Under the pieces are notes generated by a model, which saw only the letters and a program-made list of their open reading frames with translations, searched no databases and was not told the origin of the DNA. Positions 24,808-40,850 of a stretch of 64,000 bases of DNA are shown in pieces (within the stretch, counting starts at the first letter, position 1; each line of letters opens with the position of its first letter). This DNA comes from Allacma fusca. Taxonomy: Eukaryota > Arthropoda > Collembola > Symphypleona > Sminthuridae. Made by a program: the position numbers and the translations under genes. The DNA lies in assembly GCA_947179485.1 (NCBI GenBank), contig OX359247.1:29550801-29614800 (forward strand). Reading direction: 5' to 3'.

Positions 24808-27800
24808 GTGAGTCTCTCTTTTTTTGTCTTTTCTCTTTGGCAAACAACCTACGGAATCTACGAGATCCATGGAATTAGTTACTTGTATATAGAGGGGTGA
24901 TACGTTACATGAAGCTTTTTTCTTACCGAAATGAAAAAATCCTTCCAGGTTATTGTGGAGATTGAGGTTAAATGACTGAATTTAAAGGGCATTGTTTGGG
25001 CTCACCAAGACATCCAAATATAAATAATTTGGGACATTCCCATACATCAATCTTGGATGACGTGAGGGACTGTCAAAAAATCCGAGTATATGTAGGTTGA
25101 GACAGAGGTGCTGGGAGGAATGTCTGGAATAAATTGCTTACTTACAATTTAATGTAATGTACGTAGATTTCTGCTCTAAATCTTATGAGGACCAGGTGTA
25201 CACTTAGGTACGTTGAGTTGTCTGTCTACACATCATACCATATATGTAGATACAGTGTGGCAGTATGTTATAGCATAATAGCTTTATATTGGACGGTAAG
25301 ACTTAAAGTATTTTAGTCGAACCCGCTATTTTATCTTCTAATTCTTCTAAACCTGTTGTAGGAGTACTAGCAATAATAATTGTAAGTACTGTTGTAATTA
25401 AGCATGTATCGAAATATACGGAACAAACTTACGTATGTTCTTGCGTGCATTTAACTACATATTTGATAAGTAGTCTGAAAATTATGCATGTATTTGTACA
25501 GATGTTTCTCAAGTCTGTGGTAGTTAGTGGAAGTTCCAGGAATGGAGTTGAGAGCAATCACAGTGGTGAAGTCTACAGGTAGTGAGTGTTATGTGTGGTA
25601 GATAAATCAAAGTTGGGAAATTGTCAGGCTATTTGATTAAGTATACATGAGATGGAAAGTTTTCTACAAGTTGAGCTATTGGGAAAATATTCATGACTTT
25701 TCAAGTGGGTGTGTACTTAAAAATATATATGTAGAGATACATACATGTAGATATATCTAGATATATCTACCTATAGATACTCATCCCCATTGCATGTTTC
25801 ATTGAGTGGTGTCTCGTCTCCTGGAAGTGAAGGTACTTTCTCCGACTTTCAAAGTTATGTGACATAAATAGATATATAATTATGTGTTGTAGGTATCTAT
25901 CTAATTTTATGTATCAAGTATATCTTAGTCTTACTCGTTGTACGGCCGGTAGCCTCTAGTGATGTAACCCCGGAGTATGTAGATACATAATTATGTATGT
26001 GGGGTAGGATTGTTTTGAATGCTCCGTTTATTGAGGGTACATGTTTTGTCGGGATTTGGCATTGGAATTGCATGAGGAATTGTGGTCGTGGAACTACACT
26101 CATTAAGCTCTATAGATTATTTAGGAGAGGTGAATCCTCTGCAGAGTGACTTTGCGCAAAGGTTTATCCTCCATTGTCAACTTTCATTAGCCAGAGGTCA
26201 TTAAAAGGCTTTTGTGTGTTACGGAGATCCTGGAGTATTAATTGATTAAATACACCTTCCCATGCTCCAGGATCCAGTGTACCTCTGTGCATAATGTGAC
26301 GATATTATGTACATTTCTTGTTATTTTGAAGGATTTCCTGTTCATTTATTTACTCTGTTCTGTGAGTTAGATGGGCTTTTAGGGTATTCCCTTCTTTTTC
26401 GTTGGGGCTGGGGGCAATGGAAGGCTTGACATAAATTGCTTCCTTGTTGAAGTCACTTTTGGCTGTTCCAAGGAATAGTATATAATTAGGTATATCTTTG
26501 TATCTATATCTAATTATATGTAGATATATCTATTTATATATATGGTACCTCATATTCATGAGATGACTCAAGCATCTTCCCGTTGTACTGTACATTTGTT
26601 TGTGTCTACCCTGCCAACTAAATATATAAAATGGTCCAAGAGGTAAAATATTCGCGAGTTAAGCTGAAAGAGTAACTCGTCCATCCTACTAAAAGGAGCA
26701 CGTGTGCATGGGGAGGATGAGTGAGTGAAGGCATTGTGATGGGTGTTAGCAAGTGGTAGAGAGGAGCAACGAGTGTTGTATTAATAGGGAGGAAATGGTT
26801 TTCCTAGACAATAAAAATGAAGGAGTTTATGAGCTGCTAGTGGGAGTAGGAACTCCTTCTGTGGATACACAGGTAGATATATTTCCGCTACAATAAAAAA
26901 AAATAACAGATTGGAGGGCCACTGGAAAGGAATGCTATAGGGAATGAGAAAACGTTGTAAAAATCATTAAATAAAAGTCGAAGCCATGCGATTCTTCTCA
27001 CGAAACTTTCTCTTTCATGTGGTTTGCCGGTGTTTACAAACAATTTGACGAGAGCCCAGCCCAGTGGATGAGAAGAGAGAAAGAACAGGAGACGGAATCA
27101 TAAAGGAAAAATAGAAGGAGGGGAAAGCATTGGTGAGAGAGAGAGAGAGAGAGAGATAAAAAACAGCAATGATGAAAGAATAGAATGAGAAAAAGGCCGT
27201 ATGACTTGAACCATTTTTCTCTTGAAAGTTGATTCAGGTTTTTTTTCTCTTTTTTTCCTCTCTCTCTCTCTCTCTCTCTGTCTTCCCCTGTCTTTCTCTC
27301 TCTCTCACTTTTGCCTGAACGGATAATACGGCGTTGCTTCTGTTTCGATTCAGTGGTTAGTTTAAGAACATTGGAAAAATCTACAAATACAGTGTGCCGC
27401 CAGTTTCCTCAATTTTATGGATTTATTATTTTATTCTGCTTTTAGTCCTCTTCCGCTTTTTTTCCCTACACTGGGTATAACTATTATTCACCTCTATATG
27501 GAAGAGTATTTATTTGTCTTAAAAGTAACTCTAGAGTTGGAGTTAAAGATCATGGGAAATGAGTATTGTCATTGAATGAGTAGTCAGAGAAGGCCTGTGA
27601 ATGAAAAACAATAAGACTTTTTCTCCGAGAAAGTGTGTACATTAAGTGAACTAAATTTATATGGAGAAAGTTGAATTAATGTAGAGGCTGTTCGGAGTTT
27701 TATATGTTTGAACATGTGTGGATGGAGATAGATAGTGAATTTCTAAGGAGAGAGAGAGAGAGAGGAATTTATAGTGAATTCACACACTTGAGCGTGTTTG

Positions 27801-28580
27801 AGCTGTGGCTACACTTGTTCGTACCCTCTGCCTATTTTTTTTTTGAGCGAGCACTGTCAAGAGTACTTTTCAATTCAGTCATCACTTCTTGTGTGTCTTT
27901 GTGTGTGTGTGTGTGTGTATGTGTGTTTTATATAAACTCACGTATGTATTTTTTAGCCTCATGGTTGTTTCTGAAGACCTGAGACAAGATCGAAGAATTC
28001 CAGTTCTTCGGGACGAGTCATGTCAATTCAAAGTTGTTGTTGCATTTACACTTGATATTGTCAATGTATTTGACACATGAAGCTCGGGTGGAAAAGTGCC
28101 TTCACACACAAGGGGATTATTTGTGGTGTATGAACAAGGAGAAACAGTTGTGTTGAATTTCCCCGGCTAAAGATTGGAAGGGGAAAAAATAGAAGGACCG
28201 TGTGGAGAAAGGGAATAGAGAGAGGGGGCAGGGGAAGGAGAAAATTGAAGGAGAGAACAAGTGCGGAAATGCAGTTGTTGAACGCTTGTCTGAATTTATA
28301 GACTGGAGGAATTTTCTCGTTAGAAGGACAATCAAAACACTCGTTGGATTTGGACAGGTGTTTGCTCAAATCAACGATCGATCTCATAGAATAACACTGC
28401 TCACTTCACTTCACTTTAGCTCTTCTTTCCAATTCTCTCTTCTTTTTCCCCGTTCTATGTGTGTGTCTGTGTGTCTCGTCCAAGCTTTCTCTCGCTTTCT
28501 CTTGATCCTTTACTATTTCTTATGTTTTGAAAGGAAAACTTGTCTTGCCTTTCTTTCTCTCGTTTTTTCTCATGTACTCC

Positions 28581-28624
<44 letters not shown>

Positions 28625-31116
28625 TTTCCCTCGTTCCTCGTTGTGTAATCTCCGTTGAAATAGAGATGTCTTGTTGCCCCCTTGAAAGAGCTTCTGTAGT
28701 TGGGATGGAGAGACCTACTGCATACAAATAATGCATGCAATATCTCAATAAGTGGATATACAAGCTACTCTTACTCCTAGGCACTAGTAAGGAGTGCATT
28801 TATATACTAAAGGGCTTCTTCACAAATTTTTCGATGTGTTCCCGAATTGTCTCTTTACTCCCAAGTTTATTTTCCCTTGGCTTTTTCTCTACTCTGGATC
28901 TGTCCATATGTTAAATGTAGCTATTGTGTTTTACATATGTGAATATATGTGTGTATCTATGTATGTATGTATGTAAGTACGGAAGGAATTGAAGCGTGTC
29001 CTCACCATCCTTGGCCCAGTTGTGAACCTTACCATTATTCTCTGGAACCTTTGTGTACGCACACATGTAGATACTGCATTGAATTGGTGCTTATTTATAT
29101 GTAACAGCCTACTTGAAGTTCTTTGTAATGGTAAAAGAAATTTACATGATATTTTCTAGTTTTGAAAGACTATATAGAAAAGATGTATAAGTACTTATAG
29201 ATATGGCTACTGTATTTGCAGTATGTATCCACATTAAGTATGCACTATTGCATGCTTGGAAAGCATCTGTGTTTGTCCATATATGTATGACCTTTTTTAC
29301 ATCTTTATTATTCGTCAAGGGAAGAGTGAGGTGTGTCTATTAGTGGAACTGTAATTATACTGTGGAAGGTGAAGCATATGGTGTAAATTGTGGACAATAG
29401 TTTGTTTGTTGTTTTTTTGATAAGTAGATATACATAGATATATTATATTATATCTAATATGTCAGGATGTATAAATGTGGACCATGTTTTTTAGCATTTC
29501 ATTCATTTTCGTTCGTGTCCGAGTCCCAGTGCATAGCTTTTGCTGTCATTTTATTTTGCTTTTGTACTTTCACCGACTTTCTCCCGTGGTTCCTTCTTGA
29601 GTCCTCCCGCTTCTTCTTTTTCCCCATCAAATTCCCCATCCATTCACAAGCCCTTGTCATCCCGTGACAACACTTTGGCTTCCACTTGCCCAACCGCTGG
29701 TCAAACATTCACTTGACAATAAAATACACTGGCTCTGAAGAATATTTATCCTTTTCATTTTACGTCATTGGTTAATTTTGTTGTATTGTGTGGGTTTGCG
29801 TGAGGGGATAAAAAGGTAGAATTTTTTTTTTGAAAAAATTGAAGGCACATAACATGATTGTATCATCATATGGGTGTCTATGGATCCGTGTATCATGAAA
29901 AGTTGTCTACGTATGTGTATGTGTGTGTGTGTGTGTGTGTGTATCTATGTATATGTGTGTTTTTGGAAATACTGGTAGTTTTTTTTCCTATTCGATGGCT
30001 TCCAGGCGTGTAATATATTTCAAGAGAAAATCCGGTATTGTCCTGTAATTTGTTTGCAGTGGATTGAATGACATGACTGGTGGTGTCTCCACAGGGATGG
30101 GTTACTGATCTAATGTGTACATAGGTTAGGACGTTTCCTTGGGTATAATAGACGTTGGGTCTGTGTGCGGGTTCCAATCTAATATTTTGTGTACACACGT
30201 CTACGAATGTATGTATGTATGCATGTATGTATGTATGTATGTGAGTAGCTAAAGGGAACATTATCTACATATGTATGTGTGGGAATGTGACCGAGGACTC
30301 ATGTGGATTTGGCTCTGCGGTAGCAAGGAGTATTGGCAAGCTAAAGGAGGCTAGTACTAGCAAACCTACTCGGCCTTGTACATATTTAACACTAACGAGG
30401 AGGAGAATTGGGAAAAGAGCGTGCCGTTTCCCCGGAATATTGCCAATGTTAGGAGTAGTCAGTTTAAATACAGTAAGGTGGTTGTAAAGTGGATTGAATC
30501 TGTCAAGGTAGAGTGAAAAAACGCCGGTTTCCTCAAGTTTGAGAATGGTGATGTCATTTTGTACTAGTAGGAGACCATTGTAAGACATGTGATAGTTTGT
30601 TACATACGTTTGGGAGGAGAAAGTAGGAGAAAGCAGTTGGATCCTCTCCTCTATACTGCTATGTATCTATGCTTTATCTTGTGTGTAGTAGATATGGGCA
30701 TATGTATCTATATATAAATGGGTATAGTCTCACCGGCTACACTTGTAGGGTTCATATAGTTCAAAAAGTAAAGGAATGGAGGGGTATGAATGGATGTATG
30801 TATGTATCTATCTATAGTGGTGTTAAAGTTGCGCAAACATTTGGAATTTGGTTTGGCTAGTTTGCTTTTTTGGGTCTAAATCCAACGGGATGGTTGGGGC
30901 TAGGACCTTCCTCTACTTATTGCCTTGTGTGAAGCTGCGTGTAATCGTTTATCATTCTTATCTGAGGCGAAGTGTGTACCAGATCTCAATATATTATTTA
31001 CACTTTATGCGGCAGCGCGCGCTTTTCTTTTCTCCTTCCCTTTGACGACGACAACAGAATATAACCATTTCTTTGTGGTTTACGAGCATTTCATCGGTCC
31101 TTCTCTCTTCCTTCCT

Positions 31117-31154
<38 letters not shown>

Positions 31155-34100
31155 GCTCTCTCTCTCCCTCCCTCTTTCTCTCTCGCACTCTCTTTCACCC
31201 TTTATCTCCCTCACTCTCACGAGCCCTTTACCTCTCTGGATCTACGTATAGGAAATATACTGGAGAGTCTTACATTTTCCCTATTTTGTTCCTCCCTGAA
31301 GAACTGTCCCCACTTGACGCTTACTTACGATTAATTTCATATTTAATGTGACCAGGATGGCTCGGCTCGTGCATGGAAATATTTGTAACTATCAAAATGA
31401 TGTATTATATTTTTGTCACTTCGTTTTTTCTCGTTCATGCAAGGATTATTCACCTGTGTTACATGTAGTTTTTTCCCCTCCAAACATTCCCTGCTCCAGG
31501 TTCATCCAATAAAAAATGTTACTAAGATATTTATATACCCGCCAAATACATGTGCAGAAGAGTAATGGGGAAGGGTTGAGAAATGTGTGTATTCTTACCA
31601 GAAGTGTATTGAAGGATTTACCTACTACTACTACTATGTCTGGTAAAATCTTAGGCAGATACTATGCACAGATAATAGTATTGTGGGATTAAAAGAGAAA
31701 TATTTTTTGTATTTATACATGTATCCACATATAATTATATTTACATAGGTACATATATGGAAATTTGATAAGTTGTATTCCAGACGACGGAATTTGCAAA
31801 AAAGAGGAGGGTGACAAAAAAAATGGGGGTTCTTGCAAGTTCTCTGGTTAGGATTTTTTCCAAATAGAGGCTTCCTTTCCTTGCTTGTTGTGATTGTGAC
31901 TGGGAAGAACAAACATGGGAGCATCACATGTTGATACATTTAGATATATGTTTCTCTCTTCTATTTTTCCAGCTGCCCAACTCATCCGACACAGCAGTAA
32001 CTCTGAAAGCTTTGGATTACTCTGGATCAGGAATTTACAAATGTGAAGTTTCCGGAGAAGCACCTTCCTTTCAAACTGTTACCGAATATCGACAAATGCA
32101 TGTCGTCGGTAAGTTTCTCCATATTTTTTATGTTGTTTGTATTATTGGTATTTTTGGACCTTTCAGATATCTATTGAACATACATTGACGTGCTGTGAGC
32201 ATATATCCATATATTTATCCAACACCTGTATGTATTATAGGTACTACTTCGGCTCCTCTATTGCATTTACTTATCTCTCTACATACAGGTAGTCATTGTC
32301 ATGGGAAATATAATTATGTATGATAACGGTTAATGTGTATCACACATCCCATACATTCATTGTACTAGTCCGTCAAGTTACGTGACTATGTATGTACTTA
32401 TGTATAAGCAGGCTCATAATTTGTAGGTTAAAGGTAACCCTACACTGCTTCTGTTGCGCGTCTCAACTCAAGCTCTTACAAAGAAAATTCTAACTTGTAA
32501 ATATCTATAATTACATAATTACACTACTACTACTACTACTGGCTTATGTGGAGATACTTTTGGACGTGATAGTAACCCTAAGGGGTTGTAAGTGCGTATC
32601 TACTACATGTGCCATTGTAAAGTCATACATGCAATGACAAAACACCGCAATGCAACATTGTATTTTAAATTTTTCCAACAGTCTCTTTTCCATTACCTTG
32701 TGTTAAGGTCGGCCCTGTTTTGTCAGTTTCGGGCAGTTAGGTTATATTTGTATTATTTACATTATTTACTCACATGTTTGTAATTATTATGCAATTTTCT
32801 AGCATCACAGTCAGATTTGGAGTAATTCATGGTCAATGTTTTTCTTCTGTGATGATTCTTTTCTGGAGACACTATTATTTGATTGTAATTATTTGGCACC
32901 AGATGATCCTGTTTTGAGTATGTCATCAAGTATGTACATATATGTAGGTTCGTGTCTCTCTCTCATTGTTGCACCTTTCCACCCCTAACCGGTTTATATG
33001 GTAATGTACCCGTAATTAGATACATATGAATTATGTTAAATGAGCATAATGTTTGCCGTAAATCTCACTCTTGTAATTTAACCAGGCTCTGCACTTTTGT
33101 ATAAGTTCCTTTTAGTTTTATTTAAGTTTGACACGGTTGCCTCTTCAGAGTAATTATTACTGTAGTAGTAGCCTATTTTTTAATGCAGTAGAATTTTTGC
33201 ATTTGGGAGTTGAAACCTTAAAATATATTGTTTATTATTTCTCCCTTGTGATCGACTGAACCAAACCAAAGGCGAGGATGTCTTGGATGTGACTTGTATA
33301 ATCAAATGCGAGAATTAGTCTAAACGGGGATTGTGCTTGGGCTTTAGCATTCGCTGAAAATGACATGATACTCGTAGTATTTTTGTCATGGTGGTAACTA
33401 CTGTACATATATCTATCTATCCACGTTTGTGTTCTTTGCATGTGTTACCTAGATTTTGTACTACTGGAAGTGTGATTAGATAATGTTAAAATATAAAACA
33501 AAGTGTGTACCTATAATTATGTAATTAGATAAATGTAGGTAATTGTGTGTAAGCCTTTGGCTCAAGTTTGGCTTAAAACGTTCCAGCAATTAACAATAAG
33601 CAGCTGCACTTTGAGGCTTTCAACAAATTTTCATTTGCAAAAATGTGTGATAACTAAATGCTATACTTATGGCTAGTTTGCATGTTCCCTATTAAAGGGA
33701 CATATACATAATTAGTCCCAAGGACAACCATAGATATTATTCAAATGATAATTATTATTATATATCTGTAGTACTGTGGGTTTTTTGGCAGTGGCTTCTA
33801 CTCTGCTAAATGACTTTCAAAATTGATGAGGGAAGGGAAAAGAAAGAAATTGTCATTGATGGAAAGTATGGACGTAGCGTACGGCATTAGCTTGTGCACT
33901 GAAATGTCTCCGTGTTTTTTTTTTTTTTAAATTTGGCTTTCTTCTGTTGCGAAATTTACTGATTAAAAAAGGAGGTCAATGATTTCAATGAAGCGGGGAT
34001 GAAAAGGATGGGATATGTGGGTAAATGGATTGTGGTGGCAGTAGTGTGGCATGAGAAGCTACCATCTCGTCATCTATGCATTTATGTATTTTGCCATGGG

Positions 34101-37100
34101 ATAAGGAAATGCAAAGCATTTTATGTAATTGACGGCTTTAGTTGACGGCTGAGAGGGCTTTTGTGAAAGTGGAAGGACACATGTTGTTCGTGTTTGTGGG
34201 TAATGTTCGTCGCTTGGCTGGATGTCCCTGGAGTTACTTTCCTCTCTCTCTCTCGCTCTCTCTCTTTTTTTTTTGCTCTATCTCAACTCTACGCTCAGAG
34301 TATTTAAATAAAAGGCCAGATACTTCTAGTTCTGCTTAGCATTAGTTTTTAAGTAGAAAATCCACCTTTTTGTTCCTGAAACATTGTAATGCATGCCCTT
34401 GTCCCTGCCTTGTAATAATTAGGTATACATATGTGTATAGATATAATATCCAGCTTTCTATGTCCCCCTTACGTATTGTTGAGGGATGCTTATAATTGGT
34501 GTGCATACTATTTTGATATTCCCGTTGACTGCTGGCTGTTGAGAAATGCGAGGTAATTTTTTGGGAAGAAGTTTTTCCCCGCCAGAGCAAGTGAGAGGGG
34601 AAAATCGGGAGGGCTTGGAAGAGCAGGGAAGAGAGTGAATGTGACACAGGTTTCATTAGGGAATATCTTCGCCAGAGGCAAGAGAGATGAGGAGCAGAGT
34701 ACGTAATCGTCCAAAGTAGAGAGAAATGTTATAGTGACAAACTTTTTTCCCACCAGACCACCCCTATATACTGTATACCTACCACCATCAACACCACTAC
34801 CAGCTCCATTATTACTACTACTACCATGTAGTACGACAAACTCCACTGCCAACGAGAACATTCCCCCCTGGAAAAATTAACTTGAGCAGGATTAACTGTA
34901 TTTTGAGGAAATGTGGGAAGCAAGGAGGTTGATAGTAGTAAAGAGCTAGGAGTTGAGCGAGCCTGACTTTTTTTTTGTCCGGGGTATTTTTACAGTAATT
35001 TTTCTTGGTATGAGAGGACCGTGGGCCGCTCCATTCCCGGCATTCAGCGTTTAAGGATATTATATAATATGGACGTGTACTCGCAATTGTTTTAATTACT
35101 AAATTTTTTGGCAATTACAAACCTGCAGGGGATTTTCAACCAGGGTTTCCCCTTACTATATGTATTTATGTAATTATGTATCTTATAGTAGAGGTGATTC
35201 CACTCGCCGTACGTAATTACATACATATAGATACTTATATACATATACTATGGCCACATGAAATGAATTAGGGGAAAATATGAGGAAACTTCTTATGTTT
35301 CCTTGTCCATTTTTCTTAATTGAAGGTGAAATTCATTTTTACTTCTTTTCCCTCTCCTCCAGCCTCCTGGTTCTCCGTTGAGTTTTATTTTTTAGTATTC
35401 TTTCCTATGGCTGGGGTTTAACGAAGGAAGTTTCACGTTGATCTGGATTATTATTATGTTTTGGCTTTTGTATGTGTGTAAACTCTACATATAATTAGAT
35501 ATGTATCTATGTACATGCGTAGGAACGGACGTCCTTATGTTCTATTTTGACAAAGATATCTGGAGGAGAGGTCTTAATTTCCTTCTATGTGAAATAAGCG
35601 GATGGAGATATAATTATATGGAATTGCTTTTACTTGTAGTGTGGCTCAATACTGAGTCTGTATGTATATATCTACCTATCTATATATGTATGCCTACGTA
35701 TAGGATTGTAATTATGTATATGTGCTCAGACATCTCCCATTACATTGGGGTTGAAGCCTGGAACCCTCGTAAGAAAGTGTCTTGTTCTCCCAAGCTGGGC
35801 TATTCATTAATTCATCAAAATTTCATTAGGGAAACAATTGAGCCCTCACGCCTATACATCCTGCTACATACATAGATATTCAGGTACATAGCAACACTTA
35901 AGCATGTACTGCACGTCCGAGTCGGAGACAGGAGATAGACAATTTGTCTCCTGGGATGAACCCACCTTGTGCTCTAATTCTTGAGGATATTTGTGTCGAG
36001 GCTGATGGGGGAACAGACTCAGGCATAGATATATCTAATTACATATAGAGAGGATTTTAAAAATACTATACACAAACATACTAGCAGCTTCTCTGGAAAT
36101 ACTGGAGTGTGGGGGAGGTGGGGGGGGCGTGGAGTTAACATGAGCGTGTTACAAAGTGTACTATAGTGGATACATATTATGTACATCCTAATTACTTATG
36201 GATATATGCACAAACAAGAAATGTATTAAGGTTTTGGGCTAAAGGATTGTGGGCTATTGGATCAGTAGGGGGGACATTTTATGTAGGTTTATCCTTGAGG
36301 ATGTTTTGCAATTTCTTGGGATAGTAAAGGGGTCCATAAGTGAAGAATTGGATGGAGTTAAATCGTTCCATAGCCTTTTATCACTCTCTTAATGTCTGCA
36401 TCGTTGCTCCAGGTAAGTAGGGGCTGAAGCTGGGTCGTTATTTTCCTGGAAAATGTAGGTGGATTCTTGTGTACTCTCCTGTTCATAATATACATGGATG
36501 TAACACATATATATATATATAATTATGTATCTGTATTTGTCTATACCTGATATCTATACGGGAGATGTACATATATAATTATTATAATGGTACTTACTTG
36601 ACACTACATTATATGTAGTACACCCCGTCGCTCTTAAGTCATTTGATATATTGAGTAACGCCAGTTGGGAGGAAAATTTAGTTGGTTGGGGGGGGGGGAA
36701 GAGAGAAGAAACTCAGTCAAATTTGGGAGTTGTTCCGCTGAACTGGAGGATATTGTTGTACTGTAGAAGCGTCAATTTGGGAGGTTTTTAAGATTCTTGT
36801 AGCCATGAGACTAGCGGGTTTTGAAGTTTTCTTCCTCTTTTTTTTTCTTGTATGTTTGATAGAGTGGCTTGAGGTTATCCGAATGAATGCAGACTGGAGT
36901 AATATGGAAATTGGAAGTTAGTCTTGTGTGAGGGAATATCTTCTTTGGTGTGCGGATTCTGTAGTACAGGGAATGAGCATGTGAGGAGATGTGGGCGAAG
37001 GGAAGGAGGCTTGAGCTCTTTGCTTAAACTTTCATATTCTTATACATATATTTATGTACATATGTAGATATGCATATACGTATGTTTCTACATGTGTGTG

Positions 37101-37700
37101 TGTGTGTGTGTGTGTGTTTGTGGCTTGAGGATGAATTATTTTTGGCAAGACGATCCGAGTTTTTAGAATATGCACACACACCTCTGGAGCCTCAGTAAAT
37201 ATTTGTAGCTTTCGTAGGGTTTTATAGGCAAACGTCCTGGCTGTATAAGTCCGGCTGCATTTACTGTATATTTTTCTAATGGTGTCATATGTACGTATCT
37301 ATTTGTGAGTAGGTGAAGTAATTGTTGGAGCTAGTATGTAAATGCAAACTATAATGTTGATAATAGATGTGGCTGAAAAATAGAAACTAAGTGTGTGTCT
37401 GTGTGAATATATATATGTGTGTGTGTGTGTGTGGGTCTACAGAGAAGAAGAAGAAGAAGCTCAAATAAAAGTGGTGAAAAGTTTCACAAGTTATTCTCGA
37501 GCTCATAATGAAAAATTGGATCGGATGAGGCGAAATGAACGAACGAATTAAATTCTGTTAGTTTTTTCTTCTCCGTTTTCTTTTCCTTCTCGTCTTCTTC
37601 TTCCTTTTTCTTCTACTTTCTCCTCTTTTGCTAAGGAAATAAGAAAGAAGAGTTGAATTCTGGAAATTTTAAGCAGACGAGGGAGGGAAACGTGTAGAAA

Positions 37701-37754
<54 letters not shown>

Positions 37755-39466
37755 GAGTCGCGCTTCAAGAAAGGTTCAAATGAAGGAATGAGAAAAAAGG
37801 GTTTGAGAAGGCTTTTCATGTTCTTGGTAGTTATGCAGGAGTCATATTGTATGCATAGGAGACCGACGACATTTTAATTCATTTTGTATGTATACTTATA
37901 TCTCCCCAGTCTTTACTTTTGACATCAACTTTCCTCTCCTCAAGAAAGCGGCTTTTTTTAAGGATAAACACTCTTCACACAACCTCCCGAAATATGGGAT
38001 ATTCTAAAATTCAAAGAGTTTTCATCATGTGTTCCAAAAAGAAATGTCATGTTTCTTTGAATTTTTCAAGAAATAAAGTAAAAACTCGAGTTCAAATTAC
38101 AAAGATAATGTTTGGACTTGCTTTTATGTCTGTAAATTTAGTTGACCTAGTTTTCAAAATTTGATTCCTTTCTCCAGCTACTTTCCTCAAGGAGAAAGAA
38201 AAAGGATTAGGTGAAATGAGTTATTCACTCTCAGTTGTTTTTTCAACGTCCGACATATGTACGTATGTATCTACATATGTATGTATATGTGGGTGTAGGT
38301 ATACTCACGTACGTAGGTGGTACATCCTATCATTGAAGTTTGAAGAGAGAGATAAAACTTACCATGTAATTACATCTGAGAGGCTCTTGAAAAAATAGTC
38401 AAGATAGAGTTCTCCTTGAAGGAAAAATGTGCCTGTGAAAGTACTTTACTAAATTAATTTTCCTACGGAAGTTATTCACGAAAGGTTCTTTTTTTTCTTT
38501 CCGAACCGGATGGGTCTGCGCTAAACCTGTTACATTTTTTAACATTGACATTGAATAGCGTTAGATACTTGTTGCTAGCATTATTTCCTGTGAAATGGTA
38601 ACTAATCTACGAATAAGCAACGTTTATTTTGGAATACCTATTTGTTATAGCGTGTTTCTATATGTATCCATATATGTACATACATTCCAATTTACTAATA
38701 AAAATAGTATTTTGTTTTCGGGATCGGCTATATTGTCAGGTATGTATGACATGTATAGAGGAGAGGCCAGCTCTTGAGAAAGATCAAAAACAAGGTCAGG
38801 ATGATGGTCCTAAGGTAGGGAAGCTTGTCTCTGTAGTAGATGGGTTTCAAGAGGGAATCTTCATCGGAGATGTTTTCTTTGTGTTTTTTTTATTATGAGA
38901 AAAATAGGAAGGAGTGAAAGTGTAGAGAAAGTTAGAGATAACTACGGGTACACTCAGGCATGTGTCCCATTCCTACAGGGCAGGCTCGGCTCTCAAGTAT
39001 GCGTCACAATAGGAGAGGGATCGAGGCAATTATTTCAAGAACGCGTTAAAAAATTTGATGGATTTGAGTCGTGAGGTTAATACTCATTTTTTTTGTCATG
39101 ATCGTCTTCTAAGAACCTGGGAGTGCGTGAAGGGTTATTGGGAAATCCTTTGAGCTCCCTCGAAAATTCACTAGTGGTTTACCCATGAAAAGCTTTCTCG
39201 TTTACAGAACACAAGAGTCAAAGGAGAGGGTTAGAGCGGAAGAGAGAGAGAGAGAGACGGGGAGAAAAAGCGCGGGAATGTGTCAATATATTTGGAAATT
39301 TGTCCACCCAAAGTGGAGGCGGGGTACATTCGAGAATTTCAGGGAACTAACTTCATGTGTGTAGGGAGCCATGGGTGGAAAAGTAAAGGATCTTGATTGA
39401 AAATGAGTTTTCTATCTAACCGTCTTGTGGTTGCTTTCCCCAAGTTGGAAATACTTTCACTCTCTT

Positions 39467-39527
<61 letters not shown>

Positions 39528-40816
39528 CGTTCTCCCTGTGACCTGTTTTCACTTCCAAGTGTGTTCCCACAATAGGTTCCTTCCCCATTGCATGGAGAGT
39601 ACGGCGATGTACATACATATATATGTATAAGAGGAAGAGAAACGACGGAGAAAACAATTCCTGCTCTTTTTGTTTCCTTTTAATTCCTAATGTTAGCACG
39701 AGATAACATTTTAAGAAAACATTGGCAAGTCCCTACGTGCTACCCCATACTGATGAGAGCATGTTTGTTGGTTGGTAGGGCTGAGCATGTATGTACATGC
39801 ATACAGACATACACATGTCTCTCTCCGTACGTGTGTGATCTTTTCTTCTCTCTTATGTATGAACGGGCTGTACCCCCATCAATCCATGACTTGCATTATT
39901 CAACCTTCCACACTTCCGTTCTCATGCTCATGGGTCTTGGTTTTCTTATATTTCCACATGTGGGAAGAAATTTGCTTCACATATCCAATGGACTGGAATT
40001 GCATAGGCTTTTGAAATTGGAGTTTTATAGCTTTTTGATTATTTCTAAGGACTAGGGAGGTGTTTAGAGAATCCCGGGCTGTAGGAGGTAGTAACGTCAC
40101 ATAATTTTATTCCTACAGTATGTAATAAACTGCAATGGGGGAATTTTACGGGGTCAGTAGGATAGGGTAGGAGATTACTCGGCCCTGGCTTTTTCTCAGC
40201 CTCTCTTCTTTCAGCAATAGCAACTAAGCACATTTAGGATAGATTTGATATATAAAAGTTTCCACTTCCCTGACTGATCGAAGAAAAACTGTCCCTGAGA
40301 TGGGGGTACTTGTAGGGGATACGGAGAATACGCAGTTAACCAACCCCCTTGCCAGTTCACGTATCCATTGATGTATGTATGTATGTATGTGTGTGGATAC
40401 ATAGATATGTACATGCCTGGATAAATGTACTCGAGAAAGAAGAATTGGTTAAAGTATGCATCGATCACTGGGGTTATTTATGGGGGCAATAATTTATGTA
40501 AAATTTGTAGGACTGTCATTGAATTAAATTCGATTTGAATTCTGAACAAAGTGTGTGGGTTGTTAAAATGGAGATTGAAATGCATTGGGAATGGGCAAGA
40601 GGGAAAGTTGTTAGTGAGAGAGACAGAAAAAGGAGGAGGATGACAATATTGGAACTTGTCCTGTCATATGTGCAGTTTGATTCCAGGGTCCTCTTCGGAT
40701 GCTGAGAAGAGTCTTGTGGAACTGTGTGAGTAATCCCTTCGTTATGTGTAGGGAATAGTAGGGATAGATAGATCTCATCATCTTTGGCTGTTATCCTGGT
40801 GGGCCGTGGTCGTCCG

Positions 40817-40850
<34 letters not shown>

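Larger units (their letters stand above)
24808..31972 (+). other. intron A-B (about 7.2 kb, phase 0)
   Basis: The intron runs from GTGAGT at 24808 to a CTATTTTTCCAG acceptor ending at 31972. It interrupts Ig domain 1 between the strand ending VKVD and LPNSSD. I see no coding segment inside. It holds GA and CT tracts at 27139-27156, 27239-27306 and 28581-28631, a GT tract at 27897-27926, TATG repeats at 28957-28974 and 30208-30241, and a long pyrimidine block at 31099-31200. Short AT-rich stretches of the TACATA/AATTATGTA type lie between these. The longer open frames here are made open by those repeats. Confidence 0.9.

Noticed and set aside
28202-28648. 148-residue plus-strand frame in intron A-B
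   Set aside because: Its 3' half is Ser-Leu from a CT tract and the 5' half matches no family I recognise.
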